NCBI RefSeq assembly: GCF_009498735.1
Contig: NZ_ML762431.1
Location: forward strand, 54,462-118,461
Source of the DNA: Gracilibacillus oryzae
GTDB lineage: Bacteria > Bacillota > Bacilli > Bacillales > Amphibacillaceae
Direction: 5' to 3'
DNA: 64,000 nt
The stretch's first letter is position 1; each line of letters begins with the position of its first letter. Positions 1-9,721 of the stretch are shown here, piece by piece. Made by a program: the position numbers and the translations under genes. The notes below the pieces were generated by a model. It searched no databases, was not told the DNA's origin, and was given only the letters and a program-made list of their open reading frames with translations.

Positions 1-300
1 TTAACGGGAAATCTAGCGCCTGCTTCCTTTCGTTTTCCGCTTTATTTCACTTTTAACGGGAAATCTAGCGCCTGCTTGCTCTCGTTTTCCGCTTTATCTC
101 ACTGTTAACGGGAAATCTAGCGCCTGCTTCCTTTCGTTTTCCGCTTTATTTCACTTTTAACGGGAAATCTAGCGCCTGCTTCCTTTCGTTTTCCGCTTTA
201 TCTCACTGTTCACGGGAAATCTAGCGCCTACTTCCTTTCGTTTTCCGCTTTATTTCACTGTTAACGGGAAATCTGCTCTCTGTTTCATTGAGTTTCCATT
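1..300. repeat. 52-bp tandem repeat array (array 1)
   Basis: Six head-to-tail units begin at 1, 53, 105, 157, 209 and 261, an exact 52-bp period; the last is truncated near 275 and the array may extend left of the window. Each unit starts TTAACGGGAAATCTAGCGCC and carries CGGGAAA and TTTTCCG arms about 21 nt apart, so each could fold as a small hairpin with one G-T pair. There are no unique spacers, and no frame is kept open by the repeat. The period matches the unrelated-sequence arrays at 15030 and 44863. Confidence 0.9.
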
Positions 301-398
301 TAAAGTTGAAACTCAGCAAAATATTGTTTAAAATCCCAGCTGGAAATATGGTGATCTATAACTTGAGTAAAAAACACCCTTAAGTTTTATTTTCCCCT

Positions 399-428
399 TG
401 CGCCCTCCGTTACGTCATATGCTAATCT
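399..428 (+). promoter_or_regulatory. Candidate MerR-type promoter
   Basis: TTGCGC (399-404) and TAATCT (423-428) are separated by 18 bp. The spacer contains CCTCCGTTACGTCA, reminiscent of MerR-family autoregulated promoters. The match to consensus is modest; support comes mainly from its position 30 bp before the MerR gene. Confidence 0.35.
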
Positions 429-457
429 AACATTATGATGATGCGGGGATGAATAAT

Positions 458-1252
458 ATGGAAAATAAGGAACCTAAATTTACGATTGGTGAATTTGGAA
501 AACGGGCAAAAATATCGGTTAGAACATTACGTTTTTATGAGGAATTAGGTTTATTGGTACCAGAACAGCAAAATAGTGCAGGCCACAGATTGTATGGATT
601 AGCTGAATTAATGAAACTCCAGAAGATTCAGGCATTAAAATTTATAGGTTATTCGCTACAGGAAATAAAAAATATCATGGAGAATGAGAATGAGACAAAT
701 GCTCTTTCTCAATTGGAAAAGTATTTACCATTACAACACAAGCTTCTGTTAGAAAAACGCAATGAATTGAACCGCGCCATTGAAGCAATAGAGCGAGTAC
801 AATATATTATGAAAGATGGAAAGCCGATTACATGGACAGTTCTAAGTTCTCTCCTGTTTCAGATTGAACACGAAGAAGATCAGATAGAGTGGGTCAAAGA
901 ATATTTTTCGGATGATATCGCCAATCAATTTTTCGCCCTTCCCAAAGAGCAGAGACAACAAATGGATGTGGAAATGTTAGAATGGCTGGCAAAGGTAAAA
1001 GATTTGATGAATAGAGGGGTTTCTCCTCAATCACCCGAAGCTTTTCATCTGATCATTGAAGTGACTGAAATGGCAACTAAGCATATTGATAATAAAGAAG
1101 AACTAGCAGAACAGCTTGAAAAAGCACAAGAATTACTAGATCCAGATATGGCTGACTTTAAGTTTCCTACTTTCCTGACAGTGGAAGAAGAAGCATATTT
1201 ACTGGAAATAGGAGAAGCGATGGAAGCATTATATGGGGAAGATGAAGAATGA
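458..1252 (+). CDS. MerR family regulator with TipAS-like effector domain
   Basis: A transcription factor of the MerR family. An N-terminal winged helix-turn-helix (about residues 8-75, with the typical RTLRFYEELGLL segment) is followed by a coiled-coil dimerisation helix rich in K/E/R and an acidic helical C-terminal half resembling the TipAS/antibiotic-recognition domain. The start at 458 is preferred over the in-frame ATG at 449 because GCGGGG (443-448) then sits 9 nt upstream. It stands alone between repeat array 1 and a convergent operon, so no target gene is evident. MerR membership is secure; the TipAS assignment is by resemblance, and the ligand is unknown. Confidence 0.8.
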   Translation: MENKEPKFTIGEFGKRAKISVRTLRFYEELGLLVPEQQNSAGHRLYGLAELMKLQKIQALKFIGYSLQEIKNIMENENETNALSQLEKYLPLQHKLLLEKRNELNRAIEAIERVQYIMKDGKPITWTVLSSLLFQIEHEEDQIEWVKEYFSDDIANQFFALPKEQRQQMDVEMLEWLAKVKDLMNRGVSPQSPEAFHLIIEVTEMATKHIDNKEELAEQLEKAQELLDPDMADFKFPTFLTVEEEAYLLEIGEAMEALYGEDEE

Positions 1253-1497
1253 TAGAAATGCCTTTCGAGGTGCTTGTATATGACAGATTTGTTGACCAGT
1301 AAAAACCGAAGAAATAACCCGCACCTCTGTATGCAGGTATACATCAATTCTATCAGCAATATAGGCAAAGCTCTCTTTTATGCCACTTTCCTTACATTGT
1401 GAGAGCTTTACCTGTATAATCCTGTAAGTAACAATAGATGGATGATCTAAGCAAATAAAAAATCCTGGATTTAACATCATCTTATGCAGAATAAGCC

Positions 1498-2391
1498 TTA
1501 ATCCCTCTCATTCAGTCTAGTTGATGAAACACTTTCAAAATATTTCAATAATGCACTATGGTCCTTCTTGGCTTCCCCGCTGTTTATCAGTTCTTGAATA
1601 AATTCAGTTACCATTGTAGTTAATGGCATTTCCATATCTAATGATTTGGCAGTTTCCAATACATTGTCTAAATCTTTTTTGTGTAATTCAAGGGTAAATC
1701 CTGGTTTGAAATTTTCTTCTATCATGAGCGGGAATTTACTATTCAAAGCGTTGCTCCCCGCAAGTCCTGTATGGATTGCCTCATATATGCTTTGCGGGTT
1801 AACTTCACTTTTGGCTCCTAGTAGAAAGGCTTCTGAAATCACTGCTATATTCACGGCAACGATTGACTGGTTTACTAGTTTTGCTACATTTCCGCTACCA
1901 ACATCCCCTACTAGTTTTACATTGCTTCCCATTGCAGACAAGAGATCAAAGTATTCGGTGAAATCTCCCTGTTCAGCTCCGACCATTATAGCTAATGTCC
2001 CATCAATCGCTCCTTGTTCTCCACCACTGACTGGGGCATCCATCATGCGGATACCATCTTTGTTGAGAGCAACAGCTATTTCCTTTGTTATGACGGGAGA
2101 AATGGAACTCATGTCGATTAATATTTTTCCGTGTGATAAACCATGTATTGCCCCATTGTCTCCAAAAAGCACTTCCTGAACATCAGGACCGTTCGGCAAC
2201 ATTGTAATAACTACATCCGCTTTTTCGGCGACTTCCTTTGGTGAAGCAGCGGCTTCTGCTCCCTCCTTGGCCAATTCCTGAACAGATGCCTGACTTCTGT
2301 TATAGACAACCAGATCGTAATTATTTTTTATAACATTTCTTGCCATTGGTTTCCCCATAATGCCAAGTCCAATAAAACCAATCCTTTTCAT
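1498..2391 (-). CDS. 2-hydroxy-3-oxopropionate reductase / 3-hydroxyisobutyrate dehydrogenase family (GarR-like)
   Basis: A cytosolic NAD(P)-dependent beta-hydroxyacid dehydrogenase. The N-terminal Rossmann fold begins with GFIGLGIMGKPMARN; the substrate loop DAPVSGGEQGA and the catalytic-lysine segment GNVAKLVNQ are both present. The length of about 297 residues is normal for the family. GAGGAG lies 7-8 nt before the ATG at 2391; an in-frame ATG at 2406 overlaps that site and is unlikely. The gene is the last of a minus-strand carbohydrate operon, 38 nt after a permease gene, which suggests it reduces an aldehyde-acid from sugar-acid breakdown. GarR/GlxR versus MmsB specificity cannot be told from sequence alone. 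Confidence 0.85.
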   Translation of the reverse strand: MKRIGFIGLGIMGKPMARNVIKNNYDLVVYNRSQASVQELAKEGAEAAASPKEVAEKADVVITMLPNGPDVQEVLFGDNGAIHGLSHGKILIDMSSISPVITKEIAVALNKDGIRMMDAPVSGGEQGAIDGTLAIMVGAEQGDFTEYFDLLSAMGSNVKLVGDVGSGNVAKLVNQSIVAVNIAVISEAFLLGAKSEVNPQSIYEAIHTGLAGSNALNSKFPLMIEENFKPGFTLELHKKDLDNVLETAKSLDMEMPLTTMVTEFIQELINSGEAKKDHSALLKYFESVSSTRLNERD

Positions 2392-2429
2392 TTCATCACT
2401 CCTCATCCATTTATTTGCGAGATATCTGG

Positions 2430-3314
2430 CTACCCTTTCACAGAACCTAACATCACGCCTTTAGCAAAATGCTTCTGTAAAAACGGGTAAACAACTAATA
2501 TAGGTAACATGGACAAAATAATCGAAGCCATTCGAATTGTCTCAGATGGAGGCTGAGTAGAGTCACCGGAAACAGCCCCCCTTGATGCAGCTCCAATCGT
2601 TTCAGAATCAATAACCAGTGACTTTACCAAAACCTGCAATGTCCATTTTTCTGAATCCGTTAGATATACGAGAGCCTGGAAATATTGATTCCAATGGCCT
2701 ACAGCGAAGAACAGAGTAAAAGCGGCAATAACAGGCATACTTAGCGGTAATATTATTTTCAAGAAAACCCCTAATTCATTGCATCCGTCCATAATTGCTG
2801 CTTCTTCCAGCTCATCAGGTAAATTATCGATAAAACTTTTTACTACTATTAAACTCCATGCATTTGTTAAATTAGGAAGGATCAAGGCCCATAAAGAATT
2901 AAGCAGTCCCAATTCTTTTACAAGCAAATAATTGGGTACAATTCCAGCACTAAAAACGAGTGTAAAGATGACACATCCCATGATAAATTTCATACCAGGC
3001 ACTTTTCTTTTTGTTAAAGCGTATGCCATCGTTAATGTAAATGCCAGATTTAAAATAGTCCCTACTACTGTTATAAAAGTTGTACTTGTTAATGCATTCA
3101 TAAAGCTTGCAGTAGACAATATATATTCATAGGATGCTAAAGACCAATTTTCAGGAAAAAGGTATAGCTTTAAAGGGATATAGGAATCTGGATCAGTAAA
3201 AGAAACACTGAGTACATATATAAATGGAAATAAACTAATCACAGCGATTACCACAAGTAATGAGTAATTGATCCAATCACTAACTGATAATCTCTTTTTA
3301 TAGACAAAGCTCAA
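2430..3314 (-). CDS. Carbohydrate ABC transporter permease, LplC/YtcP-like (CUT1)
   Basis: An inner permease subunit of a CUT1 sugar importer. It has six predicted membrane segments (first around residues 15-35) and the EAA-type cytoplasmic loop near residues 170-190 (EEAAIMDGCNELGVFLKIILP) that docks the ATPase. The 294-residue length and the closing segment FAKGVMLGSVKG fit the LplC/YtcP branch. The start is TTG at 3314, with AAGGAGG 8 nt upstream. It is 23 nt after the partner permease. No ATPase gene is in the operon; such systems usually share an MsmX-type ATPase encoded elsewhere. Confidence 0.88.
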   Translation of the reverse strand: MSFVYKKRLSVSDWINYSLLVVIAVISLFPFIYVLSVSFTDPDSYIPLKLYLFPENWSLASYEYILSTASFMNALTSTTFITVVGTILNLAFTLTMAYALTKRKVPGMKFIMGCVIFTLVFSAGIVPNYLLVKELGLLNSLWALILPNLTNAWSLIVVKSFIDNLPDELEEAAIMDGCNELGVFLKIILPLSMPVIAAFTLFFAVGHWNQYFQALVYLTDSEKWTLQVLVKSLVIDSETIGAASRGAVSGDSTQPPSETIRMASIILSMLPILVVYPFLQKHFAKGVMLGSVKG

Positions 3315-3337
3315 TCTTGTAACCTCCTTAACATCAT

Positions 3338-4291
3338 TTAATATAATCCTTCATAACCGAACCTTTTCACTATTCGATTCGCAGCTACAACCAAAATCAA
3401 ACCTACAATTCCTTTAAACATCCCAACGGTGACACCAACACTGATTTGACCACGCAATATACCCTGTGTATAGGCATAAGTGTCAAATACTTCAGCCACA
3501 TCGCGAACGACTGGGCTGTACATAAGCAGGACCTGTTCAAATCCTACATCCATCATGCTGCCAAGACGAAGAATTAATAGAATGATAATGGTCGGTCTTA
3601 TCGCAGGAAGAGTTATATGCCAGATCTGTCTCAATCTGTTTGCACCATCTATTACAGCCGCTTCATACCTTTGAGGATCTACTCCCGCAATTGCTGCAAG
3701 AAAAATAATTGTACCCCAGCCTGCATCCTTCCAGATACTTTGAAGTGTTAATAAAATCCAGAAAAGTTTTGGTTCTGACATTAGAGCTATTTGATCCATC
3801 CCTAATTGGTTCAATAACTTATTCAATACTCCGACATCTGCTGATAACATAAAATACGTCATACTTACTACAACAACCCATGAGAGAAAATGCGGCAAAT
3901 ATACAATCGACTGGTTTACTCGTTTAAACACTTCATGTCTAACTTCATTAAGCATTAAGGCAAGGATAATCGGAAGCGGAAAGTAAAATACAAGACTAAA
4001 AATATTTATCAATAAAGTGTTTCTAAACATCATATAAAACTGGTCACTTGAGAATAAATCAGTAAAATTTTTAAAACCAACCCATTCACTACCTAATATT
4101 CCCTGGAAAGGATTGTACTCTTGGAAAGATAAGATTAATCCCCACATCGGAATAAATTTAAAGATAATCAAGAATAAGAAACCTGGTAATACTAAAAGAT
4201 AGATATATCGATATCTTATTAATTTCTTAAACATAGCATTTGATTTAGATGATGATGCTAGCTTTTGTTTTTCAACTCCGACTCTATTCAT
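3338..4291 (-). CDS. Carbohydrate ABC transporter permease, LplB-like (CUT1)
   Basis: The partner of the permease encoded immediately downstream. It has a 20-25 residue basic N-terminal tail and six predicted transmembrane helices, the first at about 29-52. The EAA loop (YEAAVIDGANRLRQIWHITLP) lies near residue 210. Its 317-residue length is typical of LplB/YteP proteins, and the start has AAAGGAG 8 nt upstream. LplB-type importers carry oligosaccharides or complex glycans and often sit beside YesM/YesN regulators, as here. The substrate is not visible in the sequence; the operon's glycoside hydrolase suggests a plant or microbial polysaccharide fragment. Confidence 0.88.
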   Translation of the reverse strand: MNRVGVEKQKLASSSKSNAMFKKLIRYRYIYLLVLPGFLFLIIFKFIPMWGLILSFQEYNPFQGILGSEWVGFKNFTDLFSSDQFYMMFRNTLLINIFSLVFYFPLPIILALMLNEVRHEVFKRVNQSIVYLPHFLSWVVVVSMTYFMLSADVGVLNKLLNQLGMDQIALMSEPKLFWILLTLQSIWKDAGWGTIIFLAAIAGVDPQRYEAAVIDGANRLRQIWHITLPAIRPTIIILLILRLGSMMDVGFEQVLLMYSPVVRDVAEVFDTYAYTQGILRGQISVGVTVGMFKGIVGLILVVAANRIVKRFGYEGLY

Positions 4292-4422
4292 CCAGTTTTC
4301 TCCTTTCTATAGAAAAATTAAATGGATAACCTAAATGATTTTTGACGGCTATCCATTTAATTTATAAGTGCAAATTCGTTTCAACTAATGGTTATTATTC
4401 CTCTAACATAGACGTATTGAGT

Positions 4423-5967
4423 TTATTCTGAATCCAATGAAAGCTCACGTTCTTTATATGGCTCATAGGATGCAGCAAATTCTTCAAATGCTTGTTTAAT
4501 TTCTGGATCATTACGTAACTCTTCTACATATGCTTTGAATTCCTCCATTGATATGTCTCCAACAATGGCTTGTGTTACTTTACTGTCAAATTCGCTCTGA
4601 TAATTAGGCCAAACATTTACCCAAGTAGAGGAATACAACCAATCAAACGGATTCTGTTTTCCTAACTCTTCATACCCTTTTACTTCCTCCTGTTTTGCGA
4701 GATTCTCTTCTTTTGAAACTCCAGGATAATGTACCTCTGCCCACTTCTTATATGCCGGGGTAAATGGTTGCATAGATGTTGTATTAATTTGCTCTGTTCC
4801 TAGATCATTTAATACCTTCATACCATCTTTCACTTCATGGTGCACACCTTCTACTCCGTAATAAGCAAGTTCTGTCATCTCTTCACTGGCTGTCTTTTCA
4901 AAATACTGAAGTATTTTCATTACTTTTTCCTCTGGAACCTTTTTCGATATATAAAATGCTCCACTAGAGCCGGTTGCTAATAGTGCTGTGTGGCCTCCTG
5001 GTCCTTCTAAAGGCGGTAATGTCATTAACTCACCCTCTGGCTGAACCTTTTTGATATCCTCTGTCCAAGGAAAATCTCTGTAAATACTGTATGTGTAACT
5101 TGCCAATCTGCCTGAGCGGAGCATATCCTGTTTTTGGAAACCATTTAACCCTGAGAATTCCTCAGCTATAAGCCCTTCCTCATATAGCCCATTTAACCAT
5201 TCCACCATGTCAGTATATTGAGGTGTCAGGATATCTTTAATCATTCCACCCTCTTCATTATAGGTTGGTGTCGCAGCTCCAAATGCAATCATCAGCGGAC
5301 CATTAACACCCTCTGCTATACCAATTGTTCCTTGTCCGCTTGGATCATTATCAGCAATTACAGATAAAGCCTCTTTATATTCTTCTAACGTTGTTGGTAT
5401 TGGAATATCATATTTTTCAAGCCAATCCTTTCTCATCTTGATCCCCGGCTCAATTAAAGCTCTTGACCTAGGCACACCCCAAATCTGCCCATCCCTTGTG
5501 ACATAATCCCATACACCTGGAGTCAGATTATTTTTTAAATTAGGAAACTCGGAAAAGTCACCAAGAAAAGGAGCTAAATCCCAAAAAGCACCCTGGTCAA
5601 TTGATTGAAGTAACGTTGGCTTTGTGAAATCTATTTGCCAGATAACCTCGGGGATATCTCCTGATGCTAATACAAGATCAAATCGCGTATCATATTCAGC
5701 ATCTGGCACCCATATCATCTCTAATTCAGCCTTTGTTTCTTCCTGCAGTGTGGAAAAGAACTCATTATCCATATCAGGCACTTCAGAAAATAATCCTGCC
5801 ATCATTTCAAACTGTAATGGACCATCCTCTTCACTTTTTTCCGTATTATTGCTATTCTCCTGATTATCATTACTTGTTTCTTCTTCACTTGCACAACCTG
5901 TCAGTATAAAAACGAATAAACTAATAAATAATCCATATAATAAGTTCTTTTTAATTGAAATACTCAA
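4423..5967 (-). CDS. Extracellular solute-binding lipoprotein, LplA/YtcQ-like
   Basis: The binding subunit of the CUT1 importer. A lipoprotein signal peptide ends in FILTGC with the acylated Cys at residue 25, followed by an acidic, Asn/Glu-rich linker and a large two-lobed binding domain (about residues 50-510). The start is TTG at 5967 with AGGAGG 8 nt upstream. The 514-residue length matches the LplA/YtcQ family, which is larger than maltose-binding proteins. It sits between the hydrolase and permease genes of the same operon. Low-affinity oligosaccharide capture at the membrane face is inferred from the family. Confidence 0.88.
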   Translation of the reverse strand: MSISIKKNLLYGLFISLFVFILTGCASEEETSNDNQENSNNTEKSEEDGPLQFEMMAGLFSEVPDMDNEFFSTLQEETKAELEMIWVPDAEYDTRFDLVLASGDIPEVIWQIDFTKPTLLQSIDQGAFWDLAPFLGDFSEFPNLKNNLTPGVWDYVTRDGQIWGVPRSRALIEPGIKMRKDWLEKYDIPIPTTLEEYKEALSVIADNDPSGQGTIGIAEGVNGPLMIAFGAATPTYNEEGGMIKDILTPQYTDMVEWLNGLYEEGLIAEEFSGLNGFQKQDMLRSGRLASYTYSIYRDFPWTEDIKKVQPEGELMTLPPLEGPGGHTALLATGSSGAFYISKKVPEEKVMKILQYFEKTASEEMTELAYYGVEGVHHEVKDGMKVLNDLGTEQINTTSMQPFTPAYKKWAEVHYPGVSKEENLAKQEEVKGYEELGKQNPFDWLYSSTWVNVWPNYQSEFDSKVTQAIVGDISMEEFKAYVEELRNDPEIKQAFEEFAASYEPYKERELSLDSE

Positions 5968-5988
5968 AATGTTCCCCTCCTAAAGGTT

Positions 5989-7980
5989 TCATGTTTTTAG
6001 TATAAGTGCCTCATAACTATCCAATTGATCAAGCTTTATCAGCAGCTGATTATTTTGTTTTTCATAGGAAATTCTACTTTCATTAACTAAACTATTAACA
6101 TGTTTCACTTCTTCGAGGTTTAAGCACAGGTCAATTTCACTCACCGTAATATGCTCATGATACGTAGTTCCATTGAATCCAGAGAGATTTAATAATTGCA
6201 GAATATAATTTTTGTTATCATATTTGTGTAAGAATATCTCTACACTCTCAGGAGCATTTGATTCAATAATGTAACCCCTTCCAATAATTTGGTCCATTAC
6301 ATCCGCTAAGATCCTTTTGTGGTCTTCATATCCATACTGATAGTACAGATAGCCAATATTCCATGGAAGATACACGTTGATGTTGTCGTTTTTCTCATGC
6401 CAACCCATCCCATAATGCCCATTTTTTTGATGGCCACCAACTCGTTCTGGAGGGCCAAACCGAGATGTTTTTATATATGGCAGGAATGACCTGACAGTAT
6501 TATCAAATACTACTGTAGTAAAATTCCCATCGAGAAAAATCCAGTCACGCTGTAAAAAACTTGGAAAGATCTTTTTATCCATTACTTCCAGATAATCTGC
6601 ACGGGTTTTCGATTTTATTCCTTGATAATGACCACCAAAAACCTCATGAAGCATATTCTGGTTTGGGACATCACTTGTGAATGATTGCCCTGTTGCAATG
6701 AGATGAACTCCTTTAATCTGGGCGCTTTGTATCATCTCCCATTCCTTTTCATTCAGACTTTTCATATTAGGAAAGAGGATAAGCTTATATTTTTCCAAAG
6801 GCTGTAATGGATCTGCCAGATTATCCTGTTTTAAAACGTCAAATATAATATGCTCTTCCTTTAACATTTTGTAAATGCCAAGGTATTCCTTTGCTGTACT
6901 ATGTTCATTAGGCTTAATGAGAAGTACATCTGCTACAGAGGTGAAATTCCCAAAATATTGCTGATTTTTCTCATGAAATGCAAATACTTCTTTAACAGCC
7001 TCAAGATTATTTCGATCAGGATAGTCGTCAAATACACCTATAATACAGAAATCCAGCCCTGATCCGCTTGCTATACTCTCGTACAATCTGATTTTCACCT
7101 CATGTTTGGAGACACCAACAAATCGGTAAAAAATATCGACTGCATTAATGACACAGTTGCTTATTAACTTATCTCTCCAAGTATTTTCAATTGACTGGAC
7201 ATTTTCTGAAGCAGAGTACATCCATTTGGGATACGGTCTGTCTACTGCAGTATTTGATTCATTACGGACAATATCCACCTTATGATCAGCATATGTGGAG
7301 ATCGCTATGTTTTTATTTTTCGTTTTCACAAAATCATGAATGCGTTCAAGCATTTCTTTTGTTGTGATACGCTTAAATGTAAGGTAGTCTTGATAAACCT
7401 TGTCTTCTGGATTCTCATCAACTGGCAAGTCATGACCAAACATTGCTTGGAACCTTTCCTGACAGTTGTGACAATGGCAGATTCCAAAATAGTTATTGCT
7501 GTAATCTCTTGTCTGGTAACCAAACATGTTGAAAAATATGCCATCAACAGGATAGTGATCGATAACTTCTTCTATTATTTTTAATGAATATTCTTGCTGG
7601 TAATACCCATTGACACAGGTATGAACCATTTGATTATAATTTACTATTTCAGCATCTTTTGATTGATAAAACCAATCGGGATGTTTCAAATAAATGGTTT
7701 CATGTGCCTTACTGAAATCAAATCTTGCGATAAACTTGATGTCATTTTCGCGGCATTTTCGTACCGCTTCTCGGATCAGATCTTTTTTTAGATATGGTGA
7801 TTGATAATGATACGCTAATTTCGTTGGATAAAAGGCCTCTATTCCCCCAGTATTTAACATAAGGGTGTTTGCCGATAAATCCTTCAGCTGTTGAATTAGA
7901 AGATCCACATCTAAATCTGCATTTACTTCACTGATATTGGTTTGTATAAGTCTCAGTTGATTTTCTGACCACCAATTCAT
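5989..7980 (-). CDS. Glycoside hydrolase-like TIM-barrel protein (GHL6 / beta-galactosidase trimerisation type)
   Basis: A large cytosolic protein with no signal peptide. The first ~340 residues look like a TIM barrel of the hypothetical glycosyl hydrolase 6 type: a strand/helix pattern including IKFIARFDFSKAH, DGIFFNMFGYQ and a CHCHNC cysteine pair near residue 170. A Rossmann-like second domain (about 370-460) resembles the GH42 trimerisation domain, followed by beta-rich C-terminal sequence. GGGAGGTGA lies before the ATG at 7980; upstream in-frame starts lack such a site. As first gene of the operon it probably cleaves the imported oligosaccharide. Catalytic acids and substrate are not assigned. 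Confidence 0.65.
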   Translation of the reverse strand: MNWWSENQLRLIQTNISEVNADLDVDLLIQQLKDLSANTLMLNTGGIEAFYPTKLAYHYQSPYLKKDLIREAVRKCRENDIKFIARFDFSKAHETIYLKHPDWFYQSKDAEIVNYNQMVHTCVNGYYQQEYSLKIIEEVIDHYPVDGIFFNMFGYQTRDYSNNYFGICHCHNCQERFQAMFGHDLPVDENPEDKVYQDYLTFKRITTKEMLERIHDFVKTKNKNIAISTYADHKVDIVRNESNTAVDRPYPKWMYSASENVQSIENTWRDKLISNCVINAVDIFYRFVGVSKHEVKIRLYESIASGSGLDFCIIGVFDDYPDRNNLEAVKEVFAFHEKNQQYFGNFTSVADVLLIKPNEHSTAKEYLGIYKMLKEEHIIFDVLKQDNLADPLQPLEKYKLILFPNMKSLNEKEWEMIQSAQIKGVHLIATGQSFTSDVPNQNMLHEVFGGHYQGIKSKTRADYLEVMDKKIFPSFLQRDWIFLDGNFTTVVFDNTVRSFLPYIKTSRFGPPERVGGHQKNGHYGMGWHEKNDNINVYLPWNIGYLYYQYGYEDHKRILADVMDQIIGRGYIIESNAPESVEIFLHKYDNKNYILQLLNLSGFNGTTYHEHITVSEIDLCLNLEEVKHVNSLVNESRISYEKQNNQLLIKLDQLDSYEALILKT

Positions 7981-8039
7981 GTGACTCACCTCCCAATAAA
8001 TATTAGAAGCTCCGCTTTCCAGCTTCGTTGTACAGGTAT

Positions 8040-8077
8040 AGCATAGCATTTGCCTAGCAACAGTGTAAGCGCTAACT
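8040..8077 (-). promoter_or_regulatory. Sigma-A promoter overlapped by a cre (CcpA) site
   Basis: On the minus strand TTACAC (8068-8063) is 17 bp from TATGCT (8045-8040). AGTTAGCGCTTACA (8077-8064), close to the CcpA consensus TGWAANCGNTNWCA, covers the -35 element. The placement predicts glucose repression of the hydrolase/ABC operon that starts at 7980. Confidence 0.7.
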
Positions 8078-8112
8078 TTTTTATGTTTATTCAGATTTTT
8101 TTGGATATAGGG

Positions 8113-8167
8113 CCAAAAAAGAAGCAGTTTGCACCAGTGCTTCTCAGTGGGAGAAACTGCAAACTGC
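8113..8167 (-). terminator. Rho-independent terminator after the YesMN-type operon
   Basis: The arms GCAGTTTGCA (8124-8133) and TGCAAACTGC (8158-8167) enclose a second short TTCTC/GAGAA stem. On the minus strand a T-rich run (TTCTTTTTTGG) follows, 40 nt beyond the response-regulator stop. Confidence 0.8.
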
Positions 8168-8206
8168 TATACCACCAGAGGTTTAACAGATAATTAAAGT
8201 TACTGC

Positions 8207-9721
8207 TTAAAAGATACTTTTTTGTTGCTTCTTAAACTGCCCAGGTGTTAATCCTGTCATTTTCTTAAATAACTCACTAAAATAACGATGATTTAAATAA
8301 CCGACTTCTTCACTAACTTCTGCTATGCTCTTTCCTTCTTTCAGCTTTAATTTCGCCTTATCAATTCTGATTTTTGTTATATATTTAATATAGGATAATC
8401 CGACTTCCTCTTTAAAAAGAATGCTGAAGTATGAAGGATTCATCTTCACGATTGAAGCTACCTTCTCAAGCGATATATCATTTGAATAGTTTTTATCAAT
8501 ATAGGTACATGCTTTCTGAACAGAAATATGTTTTTGCTTACTCCGTAATTCTTTTAACCAATTAAGCATCTCCTTGAAGTGATACTTTAGCCACTTTTCA
8601 ATCGCTTCTAACGAATGAAAATTTTCTAATTCAACATATGGTACAAAATTTTCTTTTTTCCACCTGTATTCTATACCTGTTTCTTTCATTACCTCTAATC
8701 CTAAAAAAATCAGCTTTAAACACTCTTGTTTCACGACATCTGGTGATACATTATTTTGCTTTATATCTTTTAAATAATCTTCCAAAAGTGCATCTATTCT
8801 TTCACTATCAGCAGATCTGATGCTGAATATTATGTTTTGTTCTAAAGTTGTTAACGTATCAGATATTTTATGACTAAAATTTAATTCAGCAAAAGCTGTA
8901 ACTCCGCCTTTTTCCAGGAATTCTCCCATCTTAAAGGCTTCATGCGCTTCTACATATGTTCTTCTGATCTTGAGAGGATTTCTATATGTGGAACCTATTC
9001 CTATTACAGTATTTAAATCGGCTAGAGCTGTTAAGAAATCTGTTAGTTGATCAGAATCTCCATACTGAAGCCAGATAATAACAGATGTCTCTCCGTCATT
9101 TACTAGGAAAATCTCCATATCCAGAATACTTCTAAATGAACGAATAATCTTCTTTACTTCAACAAAACTATTTGATCGAAATACTCCAACAGTGACTGCA
9201 GTAATTTCTGCTGCTTTTATACCTGCCACATCATTCCACTGTTGCTCTGTTAACTTAGTTTGATTTAATAGATCTATCATTTTTTTCTCTGTAATAAGAC
9301 TTTGGGAGTCCTGCCACTTTTGTTTTAAATCCTTTATTTCATTCTCTGTTTGTATTTTTTTCCATGCCTTGTCGAGACATCCTTCCAGCCTCTCGATGGA
9401 TATCGGTTTTTCCAAGTAGTCAATAACATCCAGTTGTATTGCTTTTTTATAGTAATCTATCTCATCAAATCCGCTCATAATAATGTAATAAGAGGATGAC
9501 TCTATTTCATTTAATTTCTCTAACAAAGCGAAGCCATCCAGACCAGGCATACGTATATCTGTTAGGACGAGGTCAGGCTGTTGCTTCTTTATCAATTCTA
9601 ATGCAGTTATACCATTCGTAGCTGTTCCAACCAGCGTTAACCCCCATCGATTCCAATCTATTAGACTTTGAACGGCATCAAGTACAATAACCTCATCATC
9701 ACAGATAACTACTTTAATCAT
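8207..9721 (-). CDS. AraC-type response regulator, YesN family
   Basis: A DNA-binding response regulator. The receiver domain (about residues 1-120) has the acidic pair near residue 8, the phosphoacceptor Asp in LVLTDIRMPG near residue 55 and the switch Lys in YLEKPIS. A ~250-residue middle region is typical of YesN proteins, and an AraC double helix-turn-helix occupies about residues 400-500. The ATG at 9721 is preferred (AGGAGG 9 nt upstream); it overlaps the end of the kinase gene by 8 nt, a sign of coupled translation. It most likely activates the adjacent carbohydrate operon when the extracellular sugar is sensed. Confidence 0.9.
   Translation of the reverse strand: MIKVVICDDEVIVLDAVQSLIDWNRWGLTLVGTATNGITALELIKKQQPDLVLTDIRMPGLDGFALLEKLNEIESSSYYIIMSGFDEIDYYKKAIQLDVIDYLEKPISIERLEGCLDKAWKKIQTENEIKDLKQKWQDSQSLITEKKMIDLLNQTKLTEQQWNDVAGIKAAEITAVTVGVFRSNSFVEVKKIIRSFRSILDMEIFLVNDGETSVIIWLQYGDSDQLTDFLTALADLNTVIGIGSTYRNPLKIRRTYVEAHEAFKMGEFLEKGGVTAFAELNFSHKISDTLTTLEQNIIFSIRSADSERIDALLEDYLKDIKQNNVSPDVVKQECLKLIFLGLEVMKETGIEYRWKKENFVPYVELENFHSLEAIEKWLKYHFKEMLNWLKELRSKQKHISVQKACTYIDKNYSNDISLEKVASIVKMNPSYFSILFKEEVGLSYIKYITKIRIDKAKLKLKEGKSIAEVSEEVGYLNHRYFSELFKKMTGLTPGQFKKQQKSIF

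Noticed and set aside
1264-1330. GAGGTGC/GCACCTC hairpin after the MerR gene
   Set aside because: The loop is nearly 50 nt and no T-run follows; too weak to call a terminator.
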